A stretch of DNA of 64,000 bases from assembly GCF_029227915.1 (NCBI RefSeq), contig NC_079883.1, forward strand, positions 13,206,001-13,270,000, written 5' to 3'. This DNA comes from Hydractinia symbiolongicarpus (lineage: Eukaryota; Cnidaria; Hydrozoa; Anthoathecata; Hydractiniidae). Both the position numbers and the translations under genes were made by a program. Positions 11,933 through 23,379 of the stretch are shown one piece after another (position 1 is the first letter of the stretch; every line of letters begins with the position of its first letter). Under the pieces are notes generated by a model, which had not been told where the DNA came from, searched no databases, and saw only the letters and a list, made by a program, of their open reading frames with translations.

Positions 11933-14900
11933 CTATGTTGTGCGCGCGGTTTCCTCCGCGTGGTCGAGCAAATCTTTAAATTTACGATACTCCCGTTTTT
12001 CAACCACTATAACTTTGTTTTCGTTCTTACTATTAACATTTGAACTGTTATTATTGCTTTTAGCACATTTATTTTCTTTGTCTTTCTTTGCAAGTTTAAC
12101 AGTCTGATTTTCGCTTCCTTCTTCGATACTCTCTCGTTTTCGTTTCGTCGATAAAATCAATGTTTTTATATTTTCCGAAGGAGTACTTGCATTACGTTTC
12201 TTTCTGCGGGGTTTATCCGACGATTTAAGCGCTTTTAACTTCGGAGTTGTTTTTACGTCGTCGGTTTTATCGTTTGTCGTTTGCTCAGCATCGGTCGGCT
12301 TATGTGATCTTAATTTTTTCCCGTCGAAATCTGATATCTCTTCGTTTTCGGTTGGCACGATTGAATCTGATTTAATTCTCACTGAAGGAGACTTAAGCCA
12401 TAGCTCCATAAAAGAACGTGAAGATTTCGGTGTCAATGGGTCTTTGCGAATGCAAGATGAGGAGGTTGGGGTCATCAGGTTCAATGAAGTTGGGGTGAAA
12501 AGTTTTTGCCGTGGTGTTTGTTTGGGTGTAACAGAAGGTGATTCGACTAAAAGTAATCAAAACTCTCAAACAACAACTCCGAATTGTGTCCTATCAAGAC
12601 CTAAATGTGGCGAAACATTTGTTCATAAAGGGGCCAATTCATGCGGTAAGGGGTCGTGCATATATACCGTTCCCGAATCCAAGAATGTCGTTATTAACAA
12701 CCATTTAATTCTTTTCAATCCCAAATCCCGAATTTACCCCCCTTTCATGGACACTCAAATGTTTGATCGTGAATACAACATTCAGGAGGTGAAATCAGAG
12801 GATCTGACATATAACAGTCCACACAGCGCGCAGTATTTACGAAAAAAAAACATGTTAACTTAAAAAAGCAACAAGAAAAAATACGTTACCTAAACAATGC
12901 GTGCTCTCACAAGGCGTCCTACACAACGGTGACATTAATGATTCTTTGGTCAAAACAACGGGTAGTACAGAGCATCCCAATCTGTGCTTTAAATTGGAAA
13001 TAACAGGTTTGCAGCAGGACTTATGTTTCATTGGTTGTGCTTCGATGATCTCTTCAGTACCTTATAGATAACAGAAAAGTATGAAATGAGAAAGGCTAAC
13101 TATTCAAAATCTATATTTACAAAGACTAAATTGGCTGGGGCACTTGGACAGAATGGAGGGGGATAATTGGGTAAGAAAGTGTAGAGACTTAATAGTTCCT
13201 GGGGCAAAGCCCATAGGCAGACCGAGAAAGACTTGGCAGGAGGTTATAAGGACAAACTTGATACAAAGGAAGTTGAGTTTGGATCTAACACAGTCTAGAT
13301 CAGATTGGAAGAGGGTCATTAATATGCCCCGTCCAACCCATGCTAGCATGGAAAACGGACGTTAAGCCGAGAATGATGATGATGATGATGATGATGATGA
13401 CAAACTAAATGGCAGTAGAAAAATTCTTGAAAAATTACATAATGGTTTTGCTACAAAACAAGCCTGCTGAAAAAAATCACTTTCTGCTTCCAGCCTTTCT
13501 AATACTTCCCCTGACTCTTTTTAATTCCATGGGAGGGAAATTTAGCGATTAAAAAAAAAAACGCGAAATTTGTGTGGAATTAATTTTTGCAGTAAACCAA
13601 TTTTAATGGGTAATTTATTTGTGATAAAAAATTGCGCGTAAAATAAAAAAATATTGCCATTTCAGAATTTCTCTTTTAAGGATATCAAAATGATCAGACA
13701 AATGTTGAAGATTATCGCAAAATTTATTTTTGCGTCGAATATCTTTACATTTTCGCCGTTCAAAACTTTTAAAATTAATTTCGGGAATTTTTGAGAACAC
13801 GGCAAATATTTTACCCGCGAAAATTTCTGATAATACAGAATTACAAAAGCCACAAAAATACCATCAAAAATTAGGGTAACATTAACGAAAAAAACAAGTC
13901 ATTAAGATACCTTTCTCGTTCGTCAGTTGTTTTTGCTCACATGTACCAACATTTTGAGTTACATCATCTTCTGGTTGTTCTTGAAATAGGCGCCTAAAAA
14001 TTCCAAGTTTTGATTAAACTTTGAAAGAAAGTTAGGCTGAAAATAAATTTAATAGAATAGCACCATTTTAGTGTAATAAGAAACGTATTTGTCAAAAACT
14101 TATCTGGACGGTCTTTCATCGACTTACCACAATCTAAACGTGTTGTCATCAGAACAGGTTACAATCTAAAAGTGGAAAAAAACACAGGGTCGAACGGAGC
14201 TTGGTAAGTACATGAATAAGTAAGATTATTAAATATCACATTTACTAGAAATTAACTCGAAGCATCATAACAAGAAAGACATCAATAGGTGAATAGATCG
14301 ACAAAAAGTAGTAAAGCAATTATATTTTTGCATCGATCGGTGTTAATCGATTCGACTAATTTCGTTTAAGTGGAAGCCCGCCTTAAGCTACAGTTTTCAT
14401 TAATACTTAAATTTCCGTGGACATAAAATCATGAGGTCATGTCTTCTGAGTGTAACAATTTGTAGTCTATCACGATATGTTCTATATATTTTCGAAGGAT
14501 GATTTAAAATTCAAAATGACTTGTAATTTAATAATCTACAATACAGGAGAAGCAGCATAAAACTCAATAGTTTAAAACTAGATTTAATAATGAATAAATA
14601 GGTAATAATTGTACCTTCTCTCCGTTAGATTGCGACCATGCAACACTTGTCACTTCTCCAAAATGGCCTTTCAACACCCAAGGGGGAGTAGTAGCCATAT
14701 CTGTTCTCCATATGTAGGCATTGTTGTCTCCAGAGCCACAAAGTAAAAATCTAGGTAGAAAAATTCTGCTGTTTATAGGGAGTCTCGGTTGTGACGCTAG
14801 CAATTGTTTGGGAGGACATAGAATTACAAACCTATCATCTGGCGATAAGGCCGCCTTAACGTAAAAAGACGAAGCGATATGACCATGATATGAAGCCACA

Positions 14901-17865
14901 GGTTGCGTAGAAAGATTAGCTGTAGCGTATTCGTATATAAGATCGTTGGTGCAAACCGCGAAAAGGCGTGATACGGTTGAGTTTAGAACTAAACAACTGT
15001 ACCCTAAAAAAAAATTTAAGCTTCTTAGAACCTTGGAAAATGCAAAACAATGATAATGTTGTGTTCGATATCATGACATCTTTTTTTAAGCCTGCTACTT
15101 GTTCTTAATTAAAACGGAACTGTATATTCTACCAAAAGCTAAAAATTTTTACTTTAAAATAACTTGGCTGATAAACAAAAGTTTTTTTAAAAAAATTAAT
15201 AATAAATAGGTAAAGATAATTAAAAAAATAAATAAAACAAACAAACAAACCGTGTTTTCTTGGTCCTTTCCCTGGGAATGGTATAACATGAAAAGCAATT
15301 GGTTCAGTTTTATGCGTAGAATAACTTTTCCGAACATCCCAATACTTGAGTGTACCATCACAAGCTCCTGATGAAATAATAGTTTTGCTGTCTTGAAAGA
15401 CCACGGAAGTCACGCTCTGTTTAGAATCCTAAAACAGGACAGTTCACTTTTACTATCTTTTTACCATTTTAATTACCTGAAGGGGAATTGATTTTAGCGC
15501 ATTTCGCGATTTGACGCGAACTTTATTTTTGCAAAACTTAGTTTTCTGTTTCCTTTTTTAAAAATGATTTACACTAAATTTTTTACATCTGATCTATCTT
15601 GCACTGTATAATAGATACCTGAATTCTAACTTCAGTAATCTTTTACATAAAAACCCAGTAAAAACAGCATAAATTGAAAAAAAGAATGAAGCTTTTCAAA
15701 TTCTTTTTCTGCGAAATTCACATCGAGAGATATTCGAACTTACTAACTTCGCAAAGATTAGTTCTCCCAAAAATTATAAAAACATTGGCAAAATTTTTCA
15801 CGAAAATTAATTTCCTTAGGATACCCTTTTACCATTTTATTTTCGGACATTTATTTACCTATTCGCAAACACAAATTTATCAATCTTTTCCTCCACAAAA
15901 AATTTCTTCCTGTAAGTTATATTACAACTTTTTACTAAAAAATTGAGATCGATAAAGGAACATACGGCACTATATGTTGAAGCTCTTCTCGACCTTCTCT
16001 TTTTAGCAGATGAGTTCAAGTTATCTTTTTGTAATAGAACATGTGCGTTGCGTATGGTATTAGTTGGAGTCGTGTATCCATTTCTCATGTTAGTGCGGGT
16101 GTCCCACAGCATAATGTTGCCATCACGCGCGCCAGTAAGAAAGACATCTAAAGAATGATCAGGAAATGTTTTAATCTATAAGTAACTGTGGCAGTCACAA
16201 AAACAATATTCTGAATTTTCAAACCTATACGGCCTATTTATATGGCTAGATATTGGGAACTAAGCTTATATATGTAGCCAAACCACTGATGAAAGAGAAC
16301 TATAACATTCAAAATAACCAAACTCTTTTCTCATACCAACTAAGAGAAGGTTTCACACACATTTTCTTATGGCAACTTGGCTAATATTTTGCTTGTTAAA
16401 AATGGAACAATGCCTTACTGGTGCTGTTTGGCTGGACTGCAACAGATTTTAAACTGCATGTGTGTCCTCGAAAGATTGATACTGTCTCAGCTTTTTCTAC
16501 ATCCCATAATCTTGCTGTTTGATCACCAGATGCAGTTATCTGAAAAAAATGTTGCAAATCATTAAAAGAAAATTAGAAGAATTTGGTTTTGAAAGAAAGG
16601 TATTTACTTCTCTTTTGGCCTGTAGAAAACAGAAATTACCATCTTAGATTCTTTGTTAATCCACGCCAGATCAAAGACAGCATTTGAATGTGCCGACCAT
16701 TCTGAAAAAAAGAGGAGGCATTCAAAAGCCACAGCCTCCATGTACATAATCTGGATCAATAACTGATATCAGAGCATCTGATTCACCCACCTTTAATCAC
16801 AAAAGTATTTTAGCCCTGTACAATTCTTTCAACACATAGTAATATAAAATTCCTTACCTTTTATGACGGATCGATCTTTTGTTTTGTTTGTATCCACTAG
16901 CTTCACATGGCCATCTTCATCTGCCACTCCCAACATACTACCACCAAGAAGATCTATAAAAGACAAATCATTGTTTATTACCAATCTATAGTGTGAAAAA
17001 CGTTTTTTAGGGCATTTGTTGATTTTATATGAAAATCAATGCATTCAGCCATTGTTATTATTTTATATCAGCTAGACTCCTTCTAGAGCTGGATTTTTTT
17101 AAACAGAAATCTTTCGAACTAACATTCTTAAAAAAGTAAGTCAACCTTAAAAATTAGAAATCAAGGTTTAGTATTAGTAGCTGTTATGTTGTGTTTTCGA
17201 TTTCTGAATTCTTATAAAAATAACCCAAAGGACACTTGTATACTTCATCTTCATGGTGCATAAAATGCACACACACCTTTTCCTTGGTTATTCCAATTTA
17301 GATATATAGGCATGAAAACACCAAATTTTTTTGACATGACCTTTTCTCAACTGAAAAAAAATTACGCCATGGCAGTATTAAAAAATTAAAAATGTTAACT
17401 GAGAATAAAAAATATTGTTCTACTTTTGTGTTAACTAAAACAAGAAGATTTCTGGGAAAAAACATCAAAATAATAATTGTACTGTTGTTTTTGATTCTAT
17501 TTTTTTCTATTCTCACCAGACTATGGCAAACAAATTCACAATGCCAACTATGAAAGGTACTTACCAGGATTAAAACGGGCAACAAATGGAGGGAGCGGCA
17601 TCTGGAAAAACGAAAACAAGCATTTAAAATTGTAAATCAGTTTTCCCAATACTGGTATTCTGTTTAAATGTTTAATGAAACAATGGTTTGTGATAAAAAT
17701 CCAAAAAACAGCAAAGCCTGAACATGTATGATTGGGAATTCTTATAAATTTATCTATTGGCATTTAAGTACTGTCTCAAGCTACTTACCCCCATTTCTCC
17801 ATGAATGTGATATTCATCTTGAGACGAGGAAGAAAAATTTGATACGAGTCGATTAACAAAAGAAA
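11933..17865 (-). CDS. DTL: DTL/CDT2, WD40 substrate receptor of CRL4 ubiquitin ligase (first exon not located)
   Basis: Adaptor that brings CDT1, p21 and SET8-type substrates to CUL4-DDB1 during S phase, by family. Exons on the minus strand, in gene order: 17865-17789, 17601-17565, 16953-16858, 16701-16640, 16539-16419, 16147-15966, 15428-15251, 15003-14832, 14750-14615, 14165-14128, 13993-13911, 13060-12890, 12546-11933. All phases agree over 654 residues. WD repeats include GDQTARLWDVEKAE, ARDGNIMLWDTRTN, GACDGTLKYWDVRKSY, SGDNNAYIWRTDM and CSDDNTFRLW. WDTR and WDVR are DDB1-binding (DWD) signatures. The C-terminal exon is basic and Ser/Thr-rich with a KSSRSFMELWLKSPSV segment that resembles a conserved patch of vertebrate DTL. 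The initiator exon should lie above 17866; I could not identify it. A LINE tail and CGCGAAA repeats sit in the intron 13061-13910. Confidence 0.92.
13105..13403 (+). mobile_element. 5'-truncated LINE 3' fragment with (GAT)n tail
   Basis: Near-identical to the last 300 bases of the LINE at 23380-24753 but in the opposite orientation. It encodes NWLGHLERME-like residues, then RKCRDLIVPGAKP and RKTWQEVIR, and ends in CCGAGAATGATGATGATG. It lies inside a DTL intron, in antisense to that gene. The 5' truncation and simple-repeat tail are standard marks of target-primed reverse transcription. Confidence 0.9.
13545..13860. repeat. Degraded CGCGAAA-family repeat in DTL intron
   Basis: Carries ACGCGAAATTTGTG, ATTGCGCGTAAAAT, TCGCAAAATTTATTTTTGCG and CGCGAAAATTTCTG spread over about 300 bases. 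No clear termini remain. Confidence 0.4.
15490..15910. repeat. CGCGAAA-family repeat in DTL intron
   Basis: Words such as CATTTCGCGATTTGACGCGA, TTCGCAAAGATTAGTTCTCC, CACGAAAATTAATTTCC and AAATTTCTTCCTG match the same dispersed family as 11648-11846 and 62975-63507. It may be two overlapping copies. Confidence 0.4.
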
Positions 17866-19104
17866 CTAAAATACAAAAACATATCGTGCATTTTAAACGT
17901 AGCTGTGAATATCGTAAGACTGCTCTTGCACATACATGTCATATTTGATGAGGCTGTGTGGTAGAACGCATGCCAAAACTCCCATATCATATATGATATC
18001 TTTTAAAACTTCAGCGATATATATATATACACACAGAAAGTCACCGTATTATGCCAGCCGTAATAAGTCCAATTTTTATTATATAAACACAGGACGTTAA
18101 CACAATAAATAAAAGCTTCAAGTTGGATTAAATTTTTTATTTGATGTTACACTAAATTTCCGTTTGTATAAAACAAACTTTATCAAAAGTAATAGTACAA
18201 GAAATGATATCTACAAATGGTTTTAAAAAAGCTAATCTTTTAAAAAAGTAATTAAATTTAATAAACACAATAAAAAAATAAAAAAAAGGAATGATTAATT
18301 TTTAATATCGCAAAAAAAGACAACGAAGTGGTACAAAATTATTCGATTCGCAATTTTATCATTTTCTTCGCAAAGTGATTCACAAAAATAGCTTTTATTT
18401 CACAAATTGCGAATAGCGAACTGCTAATTCAAACTCTGTATCTATAAAATTATAAAAAATATCAAAAGATTTAGAAGGGTTGTTATTATCAAAGTATAGT
18501 TATCCCAGTCAACATAAGAAATTTTGTAATAAGTGGTTTAAAATTATTTTTGTTAGGAATTATAAAAACTAAGAGAATTGAATGACGGGGAGAGGAAGTG
18601 GAGAGCCGTAATTTTGTGAACAAATGTAGCTATATTATAGGCACATCACTAAGGCCTTTGGGTAGTAGACATTGCCATGTTGCAAGTCAGGAAATTGGCT
18701 TTTTTAACCTGTGGTTAAGCATTTTATAATTTCCGTTTCGTAACTTGACCGAAACTGTACGCCAATGCCGGATAACATTTTTGTTTTGTTTGACATTATT
18801 TAGAATTTTCTGGTATTAGGTTCTAAACAAAATATGGCACTGGCCCATGTAATATTAGGTCCAGAACAGACTGCCGTACTGCTACAGCAGAATACTCTTG
18901 ACATACATTAACTTCAAAAAATTTCGGACATTAAATTTTTAGACAAAAAATTTTGGACAAGTTTTTCGAATTTCAGACTATCTCAGACAAATTAAAAGAC
19001 TAAATTGAATTTTGGACATCTGTACTTTTTCAAAAGCACTACTTCTTTAATAAATTTCTCAGTCCAAATCCTTGTAATCTTTTTTTACCATTTCTGGGTT
19101 GTTT
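17866..19104. other. Gene-free stretch expected to hold the DTL first exon and promoter
   Basis: The DTL reading frame enters at 17865 two bases into a codon, so at least one upstream exon exists. I scanned the minus strand here and found no ATG exon with a matching phase and a donor that I would defend. A TA/CA microsatellite lies at 18018-18035, and CGCGAA-like words at 18310-18420. Confidence 0.5.
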
Positions 19105-19760
19105 CTAGAGCGACCATATCAACCAATTATCCATTTAGTGAATCGGTTTCATAATGGTTAAAGTCATGTTGATTTCTATTTTGTTGATGCTTTTTCCTTG
19201 GTCAAGGCCCTCGGAAATCTCCTTCGCATACCACTCACTAAATCTGCTTTCGAGAAAAGATTTTGCCCAACCATTGATAGAGAAATCTATTAGTTCGAAA
19301 ACATGTGTAAGTTTTGGTGGTACAAAAACGCTAACACAGTTATTTTTTTAATTAAGTCAAATATTTTTTGAGTACATTGACCTCTAAACACATTATACAG
19401 AAGCAAGCATTTCTGATCTTCTTCTAAGATTAGATTCAGCAAAGGGAAGATAACAGATTTGAGATGTTTAATGACCTTTTCCTCATTACTATTTTTCGTA
19501 TACGTCATATTAAACCCATGTGGAAATTCAACACCTGTTGGGTGACATAGATTCGCTTTACCCTCATAAATAAGGTGCATTGGTATGAATATCCCAGACT
19601 TAGTGCACAAAAAAAATAACAATTATTTGCTTGGATTTTCCATTCTCAATGAGAGAAACACTTTTTCCACCTTTCAAATGAAGGGAATGGTTTGGGCTAC
19701 ATACAGATGCAAATGGGTTTGATCGAAGTCTATAATGAGATTGTCAGGTGTATGGCGCCA
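19105..19760 (-). pseudogene. Decayed DDE transposase (DDE_1, pogo/Tigger/Jerky-like)
   Basis: The minus strand shows broken pieces of a DDE-type transposase: DNLIIDFDQT near 19757-19710, then KSGIFIPMHLIYEGKANLCH and a Trp-less SNEEKVIKHLKSVIFP block within 19622-19290, then VFVPPKLTHVF, SINGWAKSF and FSEWYAKEI within 19330-19150. Frameshifts separate the blocks. The second catalytic block reads EDQKCLLLYNVFRGQCTQK, where an Asp is expected at the Asn of YNVF, so it would be inactive even without the frameshifts. No terminal repeats were recognised. Confidence 0.7.
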
Positions 19761-21237
19761 TCGTTAAAATTCCTTTTAATAAACGTGGTGCAATTGGGAT
19801 TTTTGCAGTTGTAGCTTTTCATTTGCACATTTTTTACCTTCTTGCTCCATACTGTTCTGTACTTCCATTGTTTTTTTTAGTTTTCTTTTTCACTCAACTT
19901 TTTAGCAAACTCTTCTTTTTCTTGATTTGTAAAAGCAGAAGATTAAAAATGTGTTACGACTTCTGAAGGTTTTGGTGAATAATTGAAAAAACCAGTGATC
20001 TTTCGTCTTAGACTGTACCTTTCTTGATTATGTTTTTATGAGTAAAAACAGAACATTTGAAAAAAAAAACGTTTCTTATTTTAATGCTCAATTTTTTAAC
20101 ATTTGATTTTTTTTAACATTTGAATTAGAAAAAACTGTTAATTTTCTTGAAAAGATAAGCTGACTCGCTTGGAATTATATAGCATCATCTCAAAATGAAT
20201 GTCAAATAAGGTTAGTAGTTTGAATAAAGTTTGATTAGTCTTTGTACAAAGGCAACGTTAGCTAAAATTTTCTACTAAAGACACAAGCAAGGAAAGATAG
20301 CCTTGATTTGGTCTGAAGCTTTTTTCACTTTTTGATAAGTATGGATTAGCTAGATAAATGAATTGAGATTTTCAACGATTTTCTTTCGATATTTGTGATA
20401 CAAATAAATAGTAGAGACAAAAAAATCATCTTTACCGATAAAGCGTATTGACGTGAACATTTTTTTTCTTTGTATAAATCTTATGCAACCTTCAAAACGT
20501 TGGACGTTGTTTTAGGAAAGAATAGTCCACATAAAACTTTTAAACTGCAACATCAATTGCTAGGAGAGAAACTTAATTTGTTATTGTAAAAGATATACAC
20601 ATCTTTATTGTATGTTTATTCAGTTTCTTTATAATTTAACTTGGAGAATAAAATATTCAAACTGTGAAAAAAAATGATGTTATTTTTACTGTTTGTACAA
20701 CAAGAAAAAAACTCAAAAACAATATTGTCCGTTACGTTATGCTTTGGTTCGATTCAATGTTTTGTTCGATTTAAATTTGAAGACACTGCAATGCAGGCCA
20801 AAAGCAAGAATGCTCCATGAGAGTACACACAACATTGCTCATTTAACCTTTATTTCTGCTTTGTAAAAAAATGTTTTCAAGGTTTTTTTGACTCAGATTT
20901 TTTGATTCTTGTTCTTCAACTTTTCTAGATTTTTTGTTAAACAAACAGAAAAAAACCCAGAAACGGAAAGTGCGTTTAATTTAAGTGTTTCTTTTTATAC
21001 GCTCTGAAAAAAAATGCATATTGTAAATATCTTTTCAGAGGGCTTATTTTTTCACAATCTAAAAGAGGGTGCCGATAAGCCACAAACGCCCACATAAAGT
21101 TCAAGTGACTTTTTGAAATTAAATTGGTGGTTGTCTTCCAAAACCGCCCGCACTTTACTAAACTCACCTGGAGCATTACTGAGATGCAATTCCTTGTAAC
21201 ATACCATGCGGACGATAGTTAAAAAAAAGTGCTCTTA

Positions 21238-21606
21238 AGATAGATAGATAGATAGATAGATAGATGATATGCATATTTTACATGGCTAGCCTCACAAATA
21301 TTGTGGGATATACCCTGTCTATTATTTCCAGGAGTGGCTATGGCTTAGATGGAGAGTCCTAAAGTATTTAATGCTTATTTTGAGCTACGCAAACCAAATT
21401 TGGACCCAGGCTCTACTAGACAACTTTCGGCCAACATCCAACGGCCCACCAGTGTGCCATCTCCCCAATTTCCCTCACATGACTTGGGTTAAACCAGGCC
21501 ATAGTAACATTCTGTCGCCCATGTTGAATCGCCGTCAAGAGGAATTGAAACCCAGTCTCAGGCACAGAGTACGAGAGCTATAACCACTAGCCTACAGCAC
21601 CACAAG
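21238..21606 (-). mobile_element. tRNA-derived SINE with GATA-repeat tail
   Basis: Reading the minus strand from 21606, a tRNA-like head contains GTAGGCTAGTGGTTATAGC, a good pol III A box, followed about 40 bases later by GGGTTTCAATTCC, a B box with one or two changes from GGTTCGANTCC. A body of about 280 bases follows, and the element ends in a (TATC)n tract, which is GATA on the plus strand at 21238-21265. Head, body and simple-repeat tail in this order define a SINE. Confidence 0.75.
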
Positions 21607-21740
21607 AGAAAGGAAACACATATATCAAAAAGTAAAAAAGAAGCTCCAGGGACGAGAGTGCATTTTACTCGAGGGGCCGTTTTTGAGATCTTATTTAAAC
21701 TTTCTATTGACGCAGATAAAAGTTCTCTCCATATTTATCA

Positions 21741-22331
21741 GTCAGGGAAATCCTCTTAATTAAGCTGTATAGCTTAATTTGGAGATCTCCTAAATAAGCT
21801 GTATCATATAGCTTAATTAGGTGACATACATCTAAATTAGGAGGTAGAAAAAGTTTTTCCCCGATTTCTCGAAAAATGTAAATTATAGCAGAATCACCGC
21901 TGCAGCTCTTTCATCGTCAGTTTGACCACTATATTATAAAAGAAGAACGGTATTTCCAGCACCCCTGGTTTAAAAGATATGGACTATAAACAATGGTTCA
22001 TTGTCTATTTAAGCTGTACTGCATCCTAGTTAGGATGTCACGTCACGTGATACATCCTAGTTAAGTGGATATTTTTAAAACTTCAAATTTAGTGGATCTC
22101 CGGGGTGCTACGAAAAAACTAATGTATTGGAGATGTTTATATGCACGTAAATATTAGATTTATTAATTTAGATAGATGCTAAAACTCAGTTAAATGTGTG
22201 TTTTAGACGATCAAAGTTTTGTACATCTTAACTAAGCTGTAAAACACCTAATTAGACTGTATCATACATCCTAATAATTAAGCTGACATCTAAATTAGGC
22301 TGTACAGCTTAATTAAGAGGATTTCCCTGAC
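21741..22331. mobile_element. MITE with long CAGTCAGGGAAATCC inverted repeats
   Basis: The left end reads CAGTCAGGGAAATCCTCTTA, then ATTAAGCTGTATAGC. The right end, reverse complemented, reads CAGTCAGGGAAATCCTCTTA, then ATTAAGCTGTACAGC. The repeats are almost perfect over 35 bases. The flanks may be TTA on both sides, consistent with PIF/Harbinger, though one terminal base pair does not match. The inside repeats TAAGCTGTA and AGCTTAATTA words in both orientations and has no coding capacity. Confidence 0.8.
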
Positions 22332-23379
22332 TGTTTACAATATGGAGTATGACGTAGCTAAATATTTTGGTTGCGAACATATAAGGGACCTGTTCCCGCC
22401 TCCGCAACCCTTTATATATTGATGTACCTACCTTCAGTATTCCTTGTTCCTGATATATATTGCCGCCTAAACAGCCAACCCATATTGGAATCCATAATAT
22501 TAAGGTCAAAAAGAAATAGGGGAAAAAGTGGAATTGAAATTCCGAATGTATCGGGCGACAAAAAAGTTAAGACGGCACGCTTATTTAGGGTTTCCCGCGT
22601 AAAAGCACGTCTCGGTTAGACCATATCTCAGGATAAGAAATAACAAACATTAACTTCGTAATCGAGACACATAGTTCCAAGAAATTAGCGCATTGGTGAA
22701 AACGAGGCTGTTACTAAGTTTTGTAAACAAATATGGTGCCAAAGTTACGCGGTACAAAAGAACAACCACAGCACGCAAACATAGCTACCACACGCCCCTA
22801 AAGTCTGCTTCATTTTGGACTATTCAAGGTATTTTAATATATTTTAAACCAATGCAAATATATTGTGTTTCTAAAAAATTATACCTAGCTGACAATAGAA
22901 AATACCGTATAACCAGAGTCCATATTTTGTGATATTATATCTAGCTAGCTATAAGGATAACTTTATCAGCTCACACTCAATACATAACTACATACCTTCC
23001 AACCCTGGAATCCTTTAAAATGGGAGATTGAGTGAATTTAGTTTAGAACTTCCATAAGGCGCCACCATGTTTAGCGCCTAGGGGTAAAATTGTAGCAAGT
23101 CATTCATTGTTTTAATTCTATCAAATGTGCTGTGATGAAGATAAGCCCCGCCGTATTTCTCTTAACCGTTTTCCGGCGTGAAGATTCTTCTCTTCTCCGT
23201 GCCTTTTTTTGTAAATAGTTGTGTAAAAGTAGTATATATATTTTATTTTTATTATTTTATTTTTTGTGTATGAATTTTTAAATGTACAATTCTTATTCTG
23301 GGTGAATGCAGGAATCTTTTTTGAATAATTTTACCTTGATTTTACCTTGATAAAAATTTTCGAAGGCAAATGCTCTTTA
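22332..23379. other. Gene-free stretch between MITE and LINE
   Basis: Only short open frames with no recognisable domain. Nothing supported here. Confidence 0.5.

Noticed and set aside
12444-12863. 139-codon plus-strand open frame
   Set aside because: Lies opposite the well-supported last DTL exon, starts at TTG and shows no domain; it is a shadow frame.
16147-16175. Alternative upstream acceptor for the DTL exon ending at 15966
   Set aside because: Using the acceptor at 16176 puts the exon out of phase with the preceding donor and creates a stop; the acceptor before 16147 restores frame and homology.
20976-21176. Minus-strand 66-codon frame
   Set aside because: No domain, no convincing splice context, AT-rich neighbourhood.
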